A program made the translations under genes and the position numbers. The notes under the pieces were generated by a model that made no database searches, was not told where the DNA came from, and saw nothing but the letters and a program-made list of their open reading frames with translations. Shown piece by piece: positions 24,731-33,645 of a stretch of 34,466 nt of DNA (its first letter is position 1; each line of letters begins with the position of its first letter). The DNA is from Candidatus Woesebacteria bacterium RIFCSPLOWO2_01_FULL_44_24b (lineage in GTDB: Bacteria > Patescibacteriota > Microgenomatia > UBA8517), in assembly GCA_001793235.1 (NCBI GenBank), contig MGHM01000004.1, forward strand, positions 1 through 34,466, read 5' to 3'.

Positions 24731-25796
24731 CCTTTAAACTTTCAGCCACTTTAGTAGAGAGGCTGACTTCTTGGCCCTCAAACTTGGCAGTAGGTCCCCA
24801 GATTTTGGCTCTATCGTGAGTTTGGGCGAAGTCCGGGCCGATTAACTCAGCTACGTCTCTCAAACTAATTCCTGACTTAACTATCATTGGTTTATCAATC
24901 AAATAAATTTTTACCAGATTAAGCTTGTCCCAAACAGCTTTTTTAAGTTCACTTAATCCTCTGCCTGTCTCCGCACTAATATTTATTGTATTATTTTGAA
25001 AATTGAAAATTGTAAATTGAAAATTAGTTGTGTCTGCTTTATTAAGAACTGAAATTGCCGGAACGTAAACCCGGTTTTTTGCAAAGACATCTATAAGCTC
25101 ATCCAAAGACACTTTTTGCCTGATTTGGATTTCAGCATTTTTTACTCCCATCTCGGCCGCGACTTCTTTTACTGTTTCTTTATCCAATTCTTGTTTAATA
25201 TTGCTTTTGATTAAGAGCCCTCCTTTGAGTTTTTTCTCGATTTTAACCTCAGGCGGGGTTTTGTCTATTCGGATACCGTTTCGCTCCAGAGCCGCGGTTA
25301 TGCGCGCAATTGCCTCGGGGCGCTTGACGTCTGAGATTAAAACCAACAGGTCCGCACCACGCGCAACCGAAAGAACCTCGCGGCCTCTCCCCTTGCCTTC
25401 TTCGGCTCCCTCGATGAGTCCGGGGACATCAAGAATCTGGATATAGGCGTCGTTATATTTCATCATTCCTGGAATAACCGAGACCGTGGTAAAAGCGTAT
25501 GGTGCAACTTTGCTTTCGGCGTTGGTCAGGGCGTTTAGGAGTGTGGATTTGCCTGCGGAAGGCGGGCCGACGAGTACCACTGTGGCATCACCCTGTTTTT
25601 TCAAGGCATAGCCTTGACCCCCACCGGAGCCTTGGCGGAGGGGGGTTTGTTCGAGAGTATCTTTCAGCTTGGCGAGCCTCGCGCGAAGTATGCCAATGTG
25701 CCGCTCAGTCCCCTTGTGATACGGGGTATCGCGAATCTCTTTCTCGATTCGCTTTATCTGCATGTGAGTAACTTGCAATTTGGTAAGTTGGGCCAT
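24717..25796 (-). CDS. DRG/OBG-type GTPase with C-terminal TGS domain
   Basis: 359 aa; G1 GPPSAGKST, G3 DVPGLIEGA, G4 NKAD, G5 SAETG, C-term SGISLRDVAELIGPDFAQTHDRAKIWGPTAKFEGQEVSL resembles the DRG TGS. Confidence 0.85.
   Translation of the reverse strand: MAQLTKLQVTHMQIKRIEKEIRDTPYHKGTERHIGILRARLAKLKDTLEQTPLRQGSGGGQGYALKKQGDATVVLVGPPSAGKSTLLNALTNAESKVAPYAFTTVSVIPGMMKYNDAYIQILDVPGLIEGAEEGKGRGREVLSVARGADLLVLISDVKRPEAIARITAALERNGIRIDKTPPEVKIEKKLKGGLLIKSNIKQELDKETVKEVAAEMGVKNAEIQIRQKVSLDELIDVFAKNRVYVPAISVLNKADTTNFQFTIFNFQNNTINISAETGRGLSELKKAVWDKLNLVKIYLIDKPMIVKSGISLRDVAELIGPDFAQTHDRAKIWGPTAKFEGQEVSLSTKVAESLKVKFL
24994..25025 (-). repeat. AT-rich 32-bp repeat, copy inside DRG GTPase
   Basis: 30/32 identity to 1734-1765 in reverse orientation; encodes NFQFTIFNFQN between G4 and G5. 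Confidence 0.75.
25617..25646. repeat. GC-rich imperfect palindrome inside DRG GTPase
   Basis: CCGGAGCCTTGGCGGAGG core shared with 22432-22449 (CCGAAGCCTTGGCGAAGG); encodes PLRQGSGGGQG. Confidence 0.65.
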
Positions 25797-25800
25797 GGTA

Positions 25801-26541
25801 TTATTGATAGTTTAACTGAATTGAAGATCCACTTTCGAGTAATTCAATTTTTTCAGCCCATGCAAAGGTGGTGTAGCTAAACATGTCCTGGTGAACATTT
25901 GGCCATAACTCCATTGGCAGTTTAGATTTTAGATTGAAACTTGGGCCTTTCATTTTAAAAATAATGTAGGAGTCATCTGTGACCTGTTCGTATCGGAAGC
26001 CAAACTCTAGATAGCCCTCACTGAAAACGGGTTTTTCGACGTCCTTAGCTTGGTATGACCACGGGTCCACCGTACCATCCAATATGTCTTGAAGTGAAAG
26101 TCTCGATGAGTCTAAGTCAAAGCTCACATAGGGCGAACTTGCGACAACCAATTTAGTTCCGCCATATGGTGAAACGGAGGCACTAACTTTACGAAGAACC
26201 CCAGTTCTTCCGTTGTAATCCCCGGTGACGAAAGCCCAGGGTATTAACCGATCGCTTTTTGCATTTCCGTTTATACTTAACTGGTATTCAACTTTGTCGT
26301 TATCAATTTTACTCATTAAATCTGACTGTAGTGAAGCATCGAAGCTTGAGCCCGGAAAATGATAGTGGACTTGGCTCATTTCTGTTGGCCGATTTCTATT
26401 TATAATGCTTCTTCTTGCTAGGATACTATTCGTGTTAGGAAGTAACCAAAAATCTCCAAACTGATCACCAACATGCAGTAGTTTTGCCTTTTTGTAGCGT
26501 ATATCTGAATAGGGCCTATCTTTTCCGAATTCCGGGTTCAT
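25801..26541 (-). CDS. Hypothetical protein
   Basis: Start at MNPEFGKDRPYSDI; longer ORF to 26655 overlaps tRNA-Arg. Confidence 0.65.
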   Translation of the reverse strand: MNPEFGKDRPYSDIRYKKAKLLHVGDQFGDFWLLPNTNSILARRSIINRNRPTEMSQVHYHFPGSSFDASLQSDLMSKIDNDKVEYQLSINGNAKSDRLIPWAFVTGDYNGRTGVLRKVSASVSPYGGTKLVVASSPYVSFDLDSSRLSLQDILDGTVDPWSYQAKDVEKPVFSEGYLEFGFRYEQVTDDSYIIFKMKGPSFNLKSKLPMELWPNVHQDMFSYTTFAWAEKIELLESGSSIQLNYQ

Positions 26542-26565
26542 GGGGTATAATTGTACCAGAAACCG

Positions 26566-26640
26566 GCACCCGTAGCTTAATGGATAGAGTAGGTGGCTTC
26601 GGACCATCTGGTGGGGGTTCGACTCCTCCCGGGTGCACCA
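26566..26640 (+). tRNA. tRNA-Arg(TCG), CCA encoded
   Basis: GCACCCG...CGGGTGCACCA; loop CTTCGGA. Confidence 0.94.
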
Positions 26641-26682
26641 CATAGGAAATTGCAAGTTTGAAGGTTTCGCCTCGCTTCGCCC

Positions 26683-26698
26683 TGCCTGCCGGCAGGCA
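26683..26698. repeat. 16-bp perfect palindrome TGCCTGCCGGCAGGCA
   Basis: Read directly; intergenic. Confidence 0.75.
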
Positions 26699-26744
26699 AG
26701 GTCGGCGACTAATTGGTATTCAATTTTGGGGGAAGAAAATTTTT

Positions 26745-27308
26745 ATGAAAGTTTTAATCATAGATAATAGCACAAGTTATTTAAATCAGTTACAAAGCCT
26801 TCTCCCGCCCGAGGCTTCTCATACAACAATAGATTTTTCCGAGATTGACAAAGATACCGCCGAAAATTTTGATGTGGCTATTCTCTCGGGCGGACATAGT
26901 TTTCCTGTAGCTGGAAATGAAAATCGCTTGGAAAAAGAGATCGATTTTGTTAGCAATTACAAAAAGCCAATTTTCGGCATTTGTTTCGGCTTTGAATTGA
27001 TTGCTTCGATTTTCGGTGCAAAACTTGAACAAATGGAAAGAAAAGAACATGGTGTTCTCAATATTGAGGTGATAGAGCCAGACGACATATTTTTGAACAC
27101 CCCAAACTTTAGCGTTTACGAAAGTCATAGATGGGTTGTTCGAGAACCCGGCGAACAATTTATTACTCTTGCAAAATCGAAAGATGGAGTTGAGGCAATC
27201 AAGCACAAAACTCGACCAATATACGCGGTACAATTCCACCCCGAAATGTTTATTGATAAAACTTGTGGTGATGAGATATTTCATAATTTCTTGAATCTGA
27301 TAAAATGA
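26745..27308 (+). CDS. Class I glutamine amidotransferase-like protein
   Basis: Start at MKVLIIDNSTSYL; GICFGFELIA nucleophile, VQFHPEMF; upstream part of the ORF is a palindromic repeat. Confidence 0.88.
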   Translation: MKVLIIDNSTSYLNQLQSLLPPEASHTTIDFSEIDKDTAENFDVAILSGGHSFPVAGNENRLEKEIDFVSNYKKPIFGICFGFELIASIFGAKLEQMERKEHGVLNIEVIEPDDIFLNTPNFSVYESHRWVVREPGEQFITLAKSKDGVEAIKHKTRPIYAVQFHPEMFIDKTCGDEIFHNFLNLIK

Positions 27309-27364
27309 ATCGCCGCCAAAGAAAAACTTGAAATTGTCAGCGGTGTGGCTCCGCCGCCTTTCCG

Positions 27365-27380
27365 TCCGCCAGCCGGCGGA
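27365..27380. repeat. 16-bp near-palindrome TCCGCCAGCCGGCGGA
   Basis: Single mismatch pair. Confidence 0.55.
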
Positions 27381-27513
27381 TTCGCGGGGGGGGTTTTTCG
27401 GAAAAATGCGTTCGGACTAATTCAAGAATACTGCACCCATTCTTGCCTTCCCTTTGTAATCTGGATACTTGACATCCACTCCTGTAAGTTGATACCTTGA
27501 AAACTGTTAAACT

Positions 27514-29214
27514 GTGAAATATATTTTTGTCTCCGGCGGCGTAGTCAGCGGCCTTGGGAAAGGTGTGACTGTTGCCTCCCTTTCTTTTTTACTTCAGTCC
27601 CGGGGATTTAAAGTTACTCCCGCCAAGGTGGATATGTATTTTAATGTGGATGCGGGGACCTTGCGCCCGCAGGAGCACGGTGAAGTTTTTGTGACCCACG
27701 ATGGGATGGAAACAGATGAGGACCTCGGCCACTACGAGCGCTTTATTCACAGAAATTTATATAAGGAAAACTACATTACCGCAGGGCAAATTTATCAGGA
27801 AGTGATAAGACGGGAGCGGGCTTTTGAGTACGGCGGTGAAACTGTTGACGTAATCCCGCATGTGACAGATGAGATAATCCGGAGAATTGAGCTAGCAGGG
27901 CGCGTTAATGATGCAGAAATTGTAATTGTTGAGTTTGGCGGAACCGCAGGAGAGTACAAAAACGGGATATTTTTTGAAGCGAGCAGGATACTTAAGCTTA
28001 AGCACCCTAGGGACGTGGTCCAGCTTCATGTTACTTACCTTCCCTATCTGGCCAATGTAGGGGAGCTTAAAAGCAAACCCGCCCAAACTTCGGTTCATAT
28101 CTTAAACGGTATGGGCATTCAGCCGGACATTCTGGTCGCAAGATCCGAAATTAAAATTGACAAAAAGAGAATGGACAAATTGGCGCTCTTTTGCAACATT
28201 TCGGTTGACCGAGTTTTTGCGGCACCCGACTTAAACACGATTTACGAGGTCCCACTTTTGTTTCATAAGCAAGACCATCACCTGGCCTCCACATGTCTCA
28301 AGCTTCTGGGGCTACCAACTCGAAGCCACAAGAAGATTTCCGAGTGGCGGGAGATGACCAGACGTGCCACTAAAAAGTGGAACAAAAAAGTTCGCATTGC
28401 AATGGTTGGCAAGTATTTTGTGACTGGAGATTATGATTTGGTTGATTCATATGTTTCAGTGGTTGAGGCCATACGCCATGCTTCATGGAGGGAGGGAGTG
28501 ACCCCGGAGCTTACTTGGATAGATGCCGAGAAAGTCGAAAGGTCGGGCACAAAACAGCTCGAGGGGTTTGATGGGATAGTTGTTCCTCAAGGCTGGGGCT
28601 CAAGGGGCACCGAGGGTAAAATTGCGGCTATACAATTTGCGCGCGAGAACAAAATTCCATACCTAGGACTTTGTTTTGGGATGCAAATGGCGGTTATCGA
28701 GTTTGCCCGGCATGTTTTAAAGCTCAAAAAAGCGAATACCACAGAGGCTGACCCCGCAACTGCCTACCCCGTGATTCACATTATGCCCAAACAGAAAGAG
28801 TATCTTGCGAAACAGCAATATGGAGGAACAATCAGATTAGGCGCCTGGCCTTGTTCTTTAACTCCCGGCTCGAGATTAAGCAATTTATATAAAGAATATG
28901 GAAACGATAAAGCTGTTCCTTGGAATCAGCCTGATGGGTTAAAGTCGAAGATTAAGTCAAAAAATGGGAACTTAATATTTGAGCGACATAGGCATAGATA
29001 TGAATTCAATAACGAGTATAAGGAAAAATTTATTAAAGCCGGGATGAAGATTTCAGGTACCTCTCCAGACGGAAAACTAGTAGAAGCAATAGAAATTCCC
29101 TCTCATCCTTTTTTTGTGGGGACCCAGTTTCACCCGGAATATGTTTCCCGGCCCCTCACTCCCCACCCGGTTTTTCTGGGTTTTGTGAAGGCTACTTTAG
29201 CTTCAAAAGCCTAG
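27514..29214 (+). CDS. pyrG: CTP synthase
   Basis: 566 aa; MKYIFVSGGVVSGLGKGVTVASLSFLL, glutaminase YLGLCFGMQMA, GTQFHPEY; GTG start. Confidence 0.97.
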   Translation: MKYIFVSGGVVSGLGKGVTVASLSFLLQSRGFKVTPAKVDMYFNVDAGTLRPQEHGEVFVTHDGMETDEDLGHYERFIHRNLYKENYITAGQIYQEVIRRERAFEYGGETVDVIPHVTDEIIRRIELAGRVNDAEIVIVEFGGTAGEYKNGIFFEASRILKLKHPRDVVQLHVTYLPYLANVGELKSKPAQTSVHILNGMGIQPDILVARSEIKIDKKRMDKLALFCNISVDRVFAAPDLNTIYEVPLLFHKQDHHLASTCLKLLGLPTRSHKKISEWREMTRRATKKWNKKVRIAMVGKYFVTGDYDLVDSYVSVVEAIRHASWREGVTPELTWIDAEKVERSGTKQLEGFDGIVVPQGWGSRGTEGKIAAIQFARENKIPYLGLCFGMQMAVIEFARHVLKLKKANTTEADPATAYPVIHIMPKQKEYLAKQQYGGTIRLGAWPCSLTPGSRLSNLYKEYGNDKAVPWNQPDGLKSKIKSKNGNLIFERHRHRYEFNNEYKEKFIKAGMKISGTSPDGKLVEAIEIPSHPFFVGTQFHPEYVSRPLTPHPVFLGFVKATLASKA

Positions 29215-29234
29215 CTGGTATAATACGCTTGTGG

Positions 29235-29319
29235 GCCGAGGTGGCGGAATTGGTATACGCGTACGCCTTAAGAGCGTATGAGATTATATCTTGTGCGGGT
29301 TCGAGCCCCGCCCTCGGCA
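29235..29319 (+). tRNA. tRNA-Leu(TAA)
   Basis: GCCGAGG...CCTCGGCA; loop CTTAAGA; TATAAT 29219-29224. Confidence 0.94.
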
Positions 29320-29330
29320 CACACAAAATA

Positions 29331-29403
29331 CGGGGTGTGGCTCAGTTGGTAGAGCGCTCGCTTTGGGAGCGAGAGGTCGTGAGTTCGAATCTCGCCACCC
29401 CGA
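29331..29403 (+). tRNA. tRNA-Pro(TGG)
   Basis: CGGGGTG...CACCCCGA; loop TTTGGGA. Confidence 0.95.
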
Positions 29404-29417
29404 CAAGGAGTATCTTA

Positions 29418-30215
29418 ATGCCCGACAGTACAGATGTGTTAAAAATATCAAATGAGCCATCAGAAGAACTGCCTAATAAAAATATGGGCTTAATTCAGCT
29501 GTTTAGAAAAAACCATGAATATCAAATGTACGGCCTCTGCGGGCCGGCTTTAATTAAGGTAGTCCTGAAAACTGCAAAGGATTATCAACGTCGCCTTGGT
29601 GTTATCTCAGAACACGAAACTGCTAGCATGGTGATCCCTGATCAAAGGGTTATTGCGAGTGAAATTTTCAGCGGGCCTATTGATCAAGAATTTTGGCTGA
29701 AAGCTAAACAATATGTTTTACCGAAAGATTACGAATTTTATAAAACTAGTGGAACTAAATCGTACTGTTTGCCAGAGGATATGGCTAGGTTTTTAGGAAA
29801 CGGAGCAATTTTTATGGAAAACTTGGAAATTGATGATATCAAGAAGATCGTCGGTATTGAAAAAAAGCCCGTGGCTGTTTTGTGGAACGAAGAGATTCCA
29901 GATAGACAGGGTACTCCTGAAGGTGGCCATTGGTCTTTGGCGGTGGGTTACAACCCTTCAACTGATACTTTTACTATGATTGATACATCTCGCGCCGAAA
30001 GGTTCTATGACGCACGAGGTAATGTTGTTCCGAATATTCCCGACAAAAAAGAGACCCGTTGGACTATAAAACCCAAGTATAATATCGACGCTAACTACCT
30101 GGCAAAAAATTTGCATGATAAAGCGATTATTGATGGGGAAGAAAGAGAATATAACGGTGTTATTATAGTTCTAGATCTTGCGAAAATTAACCTTCGCTCC
30201 TATATTGCAATGTAA
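29418..30215 (+). CDS. C39-like/papain-fold cysteine peptidase-like protein
   Basis: Start at MPDSTDVLKIS after SD AAGGAG; YGLCGPALIKVVLKT, GGHWSLAVGYN, TMIDTS suggest a Cys/His/Asp triad; longer ORF crosses tRNAs. Confidence 0.6.
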   Translation: MPDSTDVLKISNEPSEELPNKNMGLIQLFRKNHEYQMYGLCGPALIKVVLKTAKDYQRRLGVISEHETASMVIPDQRVIASEIFSGPIDQEFWLKAKQYVLPKDYEFYKTSGTKSYCLPEDMARFLGNGAIFMENLEIDDIKKIVGIEKKPVAVLWNEEIPDRQGTPEGGHWSLAVGYNPSTDTFTMIDTSRAERFYDARGNVVPNIPDKKETRWTIKPKYNIDANYLAKNLHDKAIIDGEEREYNGVIIVLDLAKINLRSYIAM

Positions 30216-30217
30216 AA

Positions 30218-30664
30218 ATGAAGACGACATACCTTTTTCTCTTTCTTTCAGCACTTGGATTTCTTGATTCGGCATTTTTGACGATTCAGCACTATAGCCG
30301 CGACCCCTTGACTTGTCCCTTGTTTGGCGGCTGTGAAGAAGTAACTTCAAGTATTTATTCTGAGGTCTTTGGTATTCCAGTAGCCCTTTTGGGAGCTTTG
30401 TATTATGGACTCATCTTTTTGCTTTCGCTTTATTCGTACCTTACTAACAACAGAAAGGCTCTGCATTTAGCTGGCTACTTTACGCCTGTTGGCCTTTTGT
30501 GCAGCGTTTATCTGGTTTATTTGATGTTTTTCGTTCTTGGTGCAGTATGTTTTTATTGCCTGATTAGTGCCATGAGTTCCACTTTGCTTTTTGTGGTTTT
30601 TATTGTAAACTGGCTGGCATGGAAGAAGACCAAGAGCTTAGTAAAAGAGAGCGAAAAAAATTAA
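30218..30664 (+). CDS. Vitamin K epoxide reductase (VKOR) family protein
   Basis: 148 aa; DSAFLTIQHYS...CPLFGGCEEVTSSIYSEVFGIPVALLGALYYG...CFYCLISA. Confidence 0.92.
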   Translation: MKTTYLFLFLSALGFLDSAFLTIQHYSRDPLTCPLFGGCEEVTSSIYSEVFGIPVALLGALYYGLIFLLSLYSYLTNNRKALHLAGYFTPVGLLCSVYLVYLMFFVLGAVCFYCLISAMSSTLLFVVFIVNWLAWKKTKSLVKESEKN

Positions 30665-31425
30665 ATCGTGAAAAAGGTGAAGGGGAAACTAAGCCTTCAA
30701 TAACAAGTAAACTTCCAGTTGTTGGTGCAATAGTTGCCTTGGCGGTTGGTGCCTTTTGGCTGATGTACCGCGGTAGCAATGGCAATAATGCCGAGCCCGT
30801 AGAAACTCCCCAAATAGGCTCGCCTTCTGAAGTTTCTTCGCTGGATCACACCAAAGGCCCGGAAAACGCAATGGTCACGCTGGTTGAATATGGCGACTTC
30901 CAGTGCCCTGCTTGTGCTTCTTATGCGCCGGTGGTGGACCAGCTTGCTGACGACTTTCCAAATGATTTAAGAGTTGTTTATAGGCACTTTCCACTAAGAA
31001 GTATTCACAGGCATGCTCAGATTTCTGCACAGGCTTCAGAAGCTGCGGCTGACCAAGGCTTTTTTTGGGAAATGTACAAGGTTTTGTACGAAAAACAAAA
31101 AGATTGGTCGGAAGCACGCGACCCCAGGAGTTTGTTCAAAGAATATGCAGACGAGCTGACCATGAACGTTGAGCAATTTGAAACTTATATGAATTCAGAC
31201 GCGGCAAAAGCAAAGGTGGATGCTGATTATAATTCCGGAATAGCGGCAGGGATTGATTCAACACCTACATTCTTCTTAAATGGAGAGAAAATCGAAAACC
31301 CGACAAGCAGGGGTGAGTTCAAACAAATAATTCAGCAAATTATTGATGAAAGTAAACCTGAAGACGAAAGCGTGGAAGCATCTGACGAAAGTTCTCCCGA
31401 GGGCGAAATCACCCCACAATTGTAA
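30619..31425 (+). CDS. DsbA family thiol-disulfide oxidoreductase, membrane-anchored
   Basis: 268 aa; TM then YGDFQCPACASYAPVV...HFPLRSIHRHAQ...STPTFFLNGEKI; 46-bp overlap with VKOR. Confidence 0.93.
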   Translation: MEEDQELSKRERKKLNREKGEGETKPSITSKLPVVGAIVALAVGAFWLMYRGSNGNNAEPVETPQIGSPSEVSSLDHTKGPENAMVTLVEYGDFQCPACASYAPVVDQLADDFPNDLRVVYRHFPLRSIHRHAQISAQASEAAADQGFFWEMYKVLYEKQKDWSEARDPRSLFKEYADELTMNVEQFETYMNSDAAKAKVDADYNSGIAAGIDSTPTFFLNGEKIENPTSRGEFKQIIQQIIDESKPEDESVEASDESSPEGEITPQL

Positions 31426-31434
31426 AGCACCCCT

Positions 31435-31509
<75 letters not shown>

Positions 31510-31550
31510 AGGATTCAAGCTTTGCTTATACCCGCAACTCAGGTATTATA

Positions 31551-33629
31551 TCAAAAAGATGTTTTTTCAACCATTACCTTATAATTACCGATGCTCTCCA
31601 CCTCTTCAAAATTTTCCAAAATATACTTATTAATCAAAGGTAAAGAATCTGGAACTTGATTGGCAAATTTCATTTCCGGATTATAAATCACCAGAGCGGG
31701 TTTGCCCAACTGTAACTCCTGAATCATTTCCTTTTGGTGCTCTTCGGTGAAAAACGCATATGGAGTGTAGTATTTTGTAGGGTTGCTTTTTTCAGTCAAG
31801 TAATAAATTTCAGGCTGCCATGGATATGCAAATATTTTATCATTTATACCAGTGTGCTCCTTGATATATTGAACCAGTTTGGTTTGATCATCCGTAAATA
31901 GCTGTTCTTGCTCCCCCACTGCTTTTCCATATGTTTGAAGAGAGTAAAGTTTGGCTTCAATAAAGCTTGCGTTTACTATATTTCTTGCAAAAACAAAAAC
32001 TAACAGAAGCGAAAATACTGGGACAAGATGTTTATGTTTAAGCCTCTCAAGAGCAAAGAATATCAATGGTACTGCAACAAGAAGCGGGAATAATAAGTGA
32101 TAAAAATCAGAACGCCCAAGGGCCGAGCGAAAAAGTATCAGGCCAAAAATTCCCAAAGTTGCGGCTAATTTCTCTTTTTTAATGATGGCAATTAATATCC
32201 CTGCGATAAGCCCTGCTCGTGCCAGTTCCCAGAAAAACGGGTAGTTGCTGATGTATTGATTTACTATGTGCCAGTGGATAAAGGCTGAATTCACCGAGCG
32301 CTCAATTGGCAGGTTCAAATAGCCACCAGAGAAAGCTTGGGCATAAAAGCTGATCTGTGTAAGCATTGGCAATAGGCTTTCTTGAACTACCAGTACTATA
32401 AAAATCGGTGAAGACGTCACAAAAAAACCGCAAAGATATTTAATTATGTTTCGTTTCTTAAATAGGATTGTGCCAAGAACTCCGGCAATAATCGCAGCGA
32501 CACCCACTTCAATACTGGTAAAAAGAGCAAGAGCTGCAACTGCCCCGGCGAGTTTGGGCCGAGATAAAAGCGCAAGGCTCAAGAGGCCCACTCCTAAGCG
32601 GATTTCGACGTTATTCCGGACCATTATGGTAGTCATGGCAATGGCCACAAGCATCACAATAAATATGCCTGACTTATTTTTTAGTAGCTTTTTAACTAGA
32701 AAGAAATAAAAAATTACACCAAGTATTTGAAGTAAATGCAGTAACAGCCTGGTGTTATTAAAAATACTTAGTATCCAGATAATGAGTGGCGGGTGATATG
32801 CAGCGATGTCACGATAAAGCGCTTTGCCATCTTTCAAGCCCGCAAGCCAGCCCAGCCAAAAGCCTTCCTCCACTGAGTCAAAGTGCCCAAGCGCGTAAAG
32901 CGGGTTATAAACAGCAAGTACGATAAAGGTTGAGGGATACAGGAATTTAAATACAAAATCCCGATTTTGCTTAAAAATAAAAGTAAGCAGTATTGCTATT
33001 GCGCCAACAACAACAAGCCAAACCATATTGGTTGGTAAAACTGCTGAAAATATCAATATTAAGTGTGTTTGACTTCTTAGAAGTTTGTGTTGAAAAAGGA
33101 GATATAAAATTGGGGTCAATACAAGTGCTGTAAGAGGCAGAATTGTAGTTGTAAATTGATTAATTACAAGAAGGAGATAAAAGCCGCATAGAATTCCGTT
33201 TGTGATTAGTATAAGGTTCTCTGAAGTTAAGTTAGAGATGTCTTTTAGTTTAAGGCGGGTTTTTGTGGTAATAATCAGCAAGAAGTGAAAACACGATAAA
33301 AATATCAAAATGTGCAAAAGATTATATGCCGCGAAATGAACTTGGAGGAATAAAATGAAGTTAAAGATAAGTGATGCAATGTTAACAAACTTGTTTTTTG
33401 ACTTTAAAAAATAATGAAGAAAAATAAAGTTGGTGATCGTAAAAATTAGGGTTAAAGCGAAGTCTAGTAAATCAAAACTCTTGGCAAGAGCCAGGTCCTG
33501 TGAGAAAGTTGGAATACCTAAGCTCGCAGAATAAAAGTTGATGCCAAGTCTATAGACCAGAAAACTCGCAATTGCTTTCCCGAGTGCCGAACCAAGAAGT
33601 AGCGAGCTTAATACAGAAATGCCGAGCAT
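31551..33629 (-). CDS. Multi-TM glycosyltransferase-like protein (GT39/PMT-like)
   Basis: 692 aa; multiple TM; LKDGKALYRDIAAYHPPLIIWILSIF motif. Confidence 0.75.
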   Translation of the reverse strand: MLGISVLSSLLLGSALGKAIASFLVYRLGINFYSASLGIPTFSQDLALAKSFDLLDFALTLIFTITNFIFLHYFLKSKNKFVNIASLIFNFILFLQVHFAAYNLLHILIFLSCFHFLLIITTKTRLKLKDISNLTSENLILITNGILCGFYLLLVINQFTTTILPLTALVLTPILYLLFQHKLLRSQTHLILIFSAVLPTNMVWLVVVGAIAILLTFIFKQNRDFVFKFLYPSTFIVLAVYNPLYALGHFDSVEEGFWLGWLAGLKDGKALYRDIAAYHPPLIIWILSIFNNTRLLLHLLQILGVIFYFFLVKKLLKNKSGIFIVMLVAIAMTTIMVRNNVEIRLGVGLLSLALLSRPKLAGAVAALALFTSIEVGVAAIIAGVLGTILFKKRNIIKYLCGFFVTSSPIFIVLVVQESLLPMLTQISFYAQAFSGGYLNLPIERSVNSAFIHWHIVNQYISNYPFFWELARAGLIAGILIAIIKKEKLAATLGIFGLILFRSALGRSDFYHLLFPLLVAVPLIFFALERLKHKHLVPVFSLLLVFVFARNIVNASFIEAKLYSLQTYGKAVGEQEQLFTDDQTKLVQYIKEHTGINDKIFAYPWQPEIYYLTEKSNPTKYYTPYAFFTEEHQKEMIQELQLGKPALVIYNPEMKFANQVPDSLPLINKYILENFEEVESIGNYKVMVEKTSF

Positions 33630-33645
33630 ATGCTATATTAACATT

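Noticed and set aside
26542-26655. N-terminal extension of ORF 25801-26655
   Set aside because: Reads antisense through tRNA-Arg(TCG)
26658-26744. N-terminal extension of the glutamine amidotransferase (FALPAGRQGRRL)
   Set aside because: Encoded by palindromic intergenic repeat; MKVLIID at 26745 matches the expected amidotransferase start
29229-29417. N-terminal extension of ORF 29229-30215
   Set aside because: Translates tRNA-Leu and tRNA-Pro; SD and ATG at 29418 fit better
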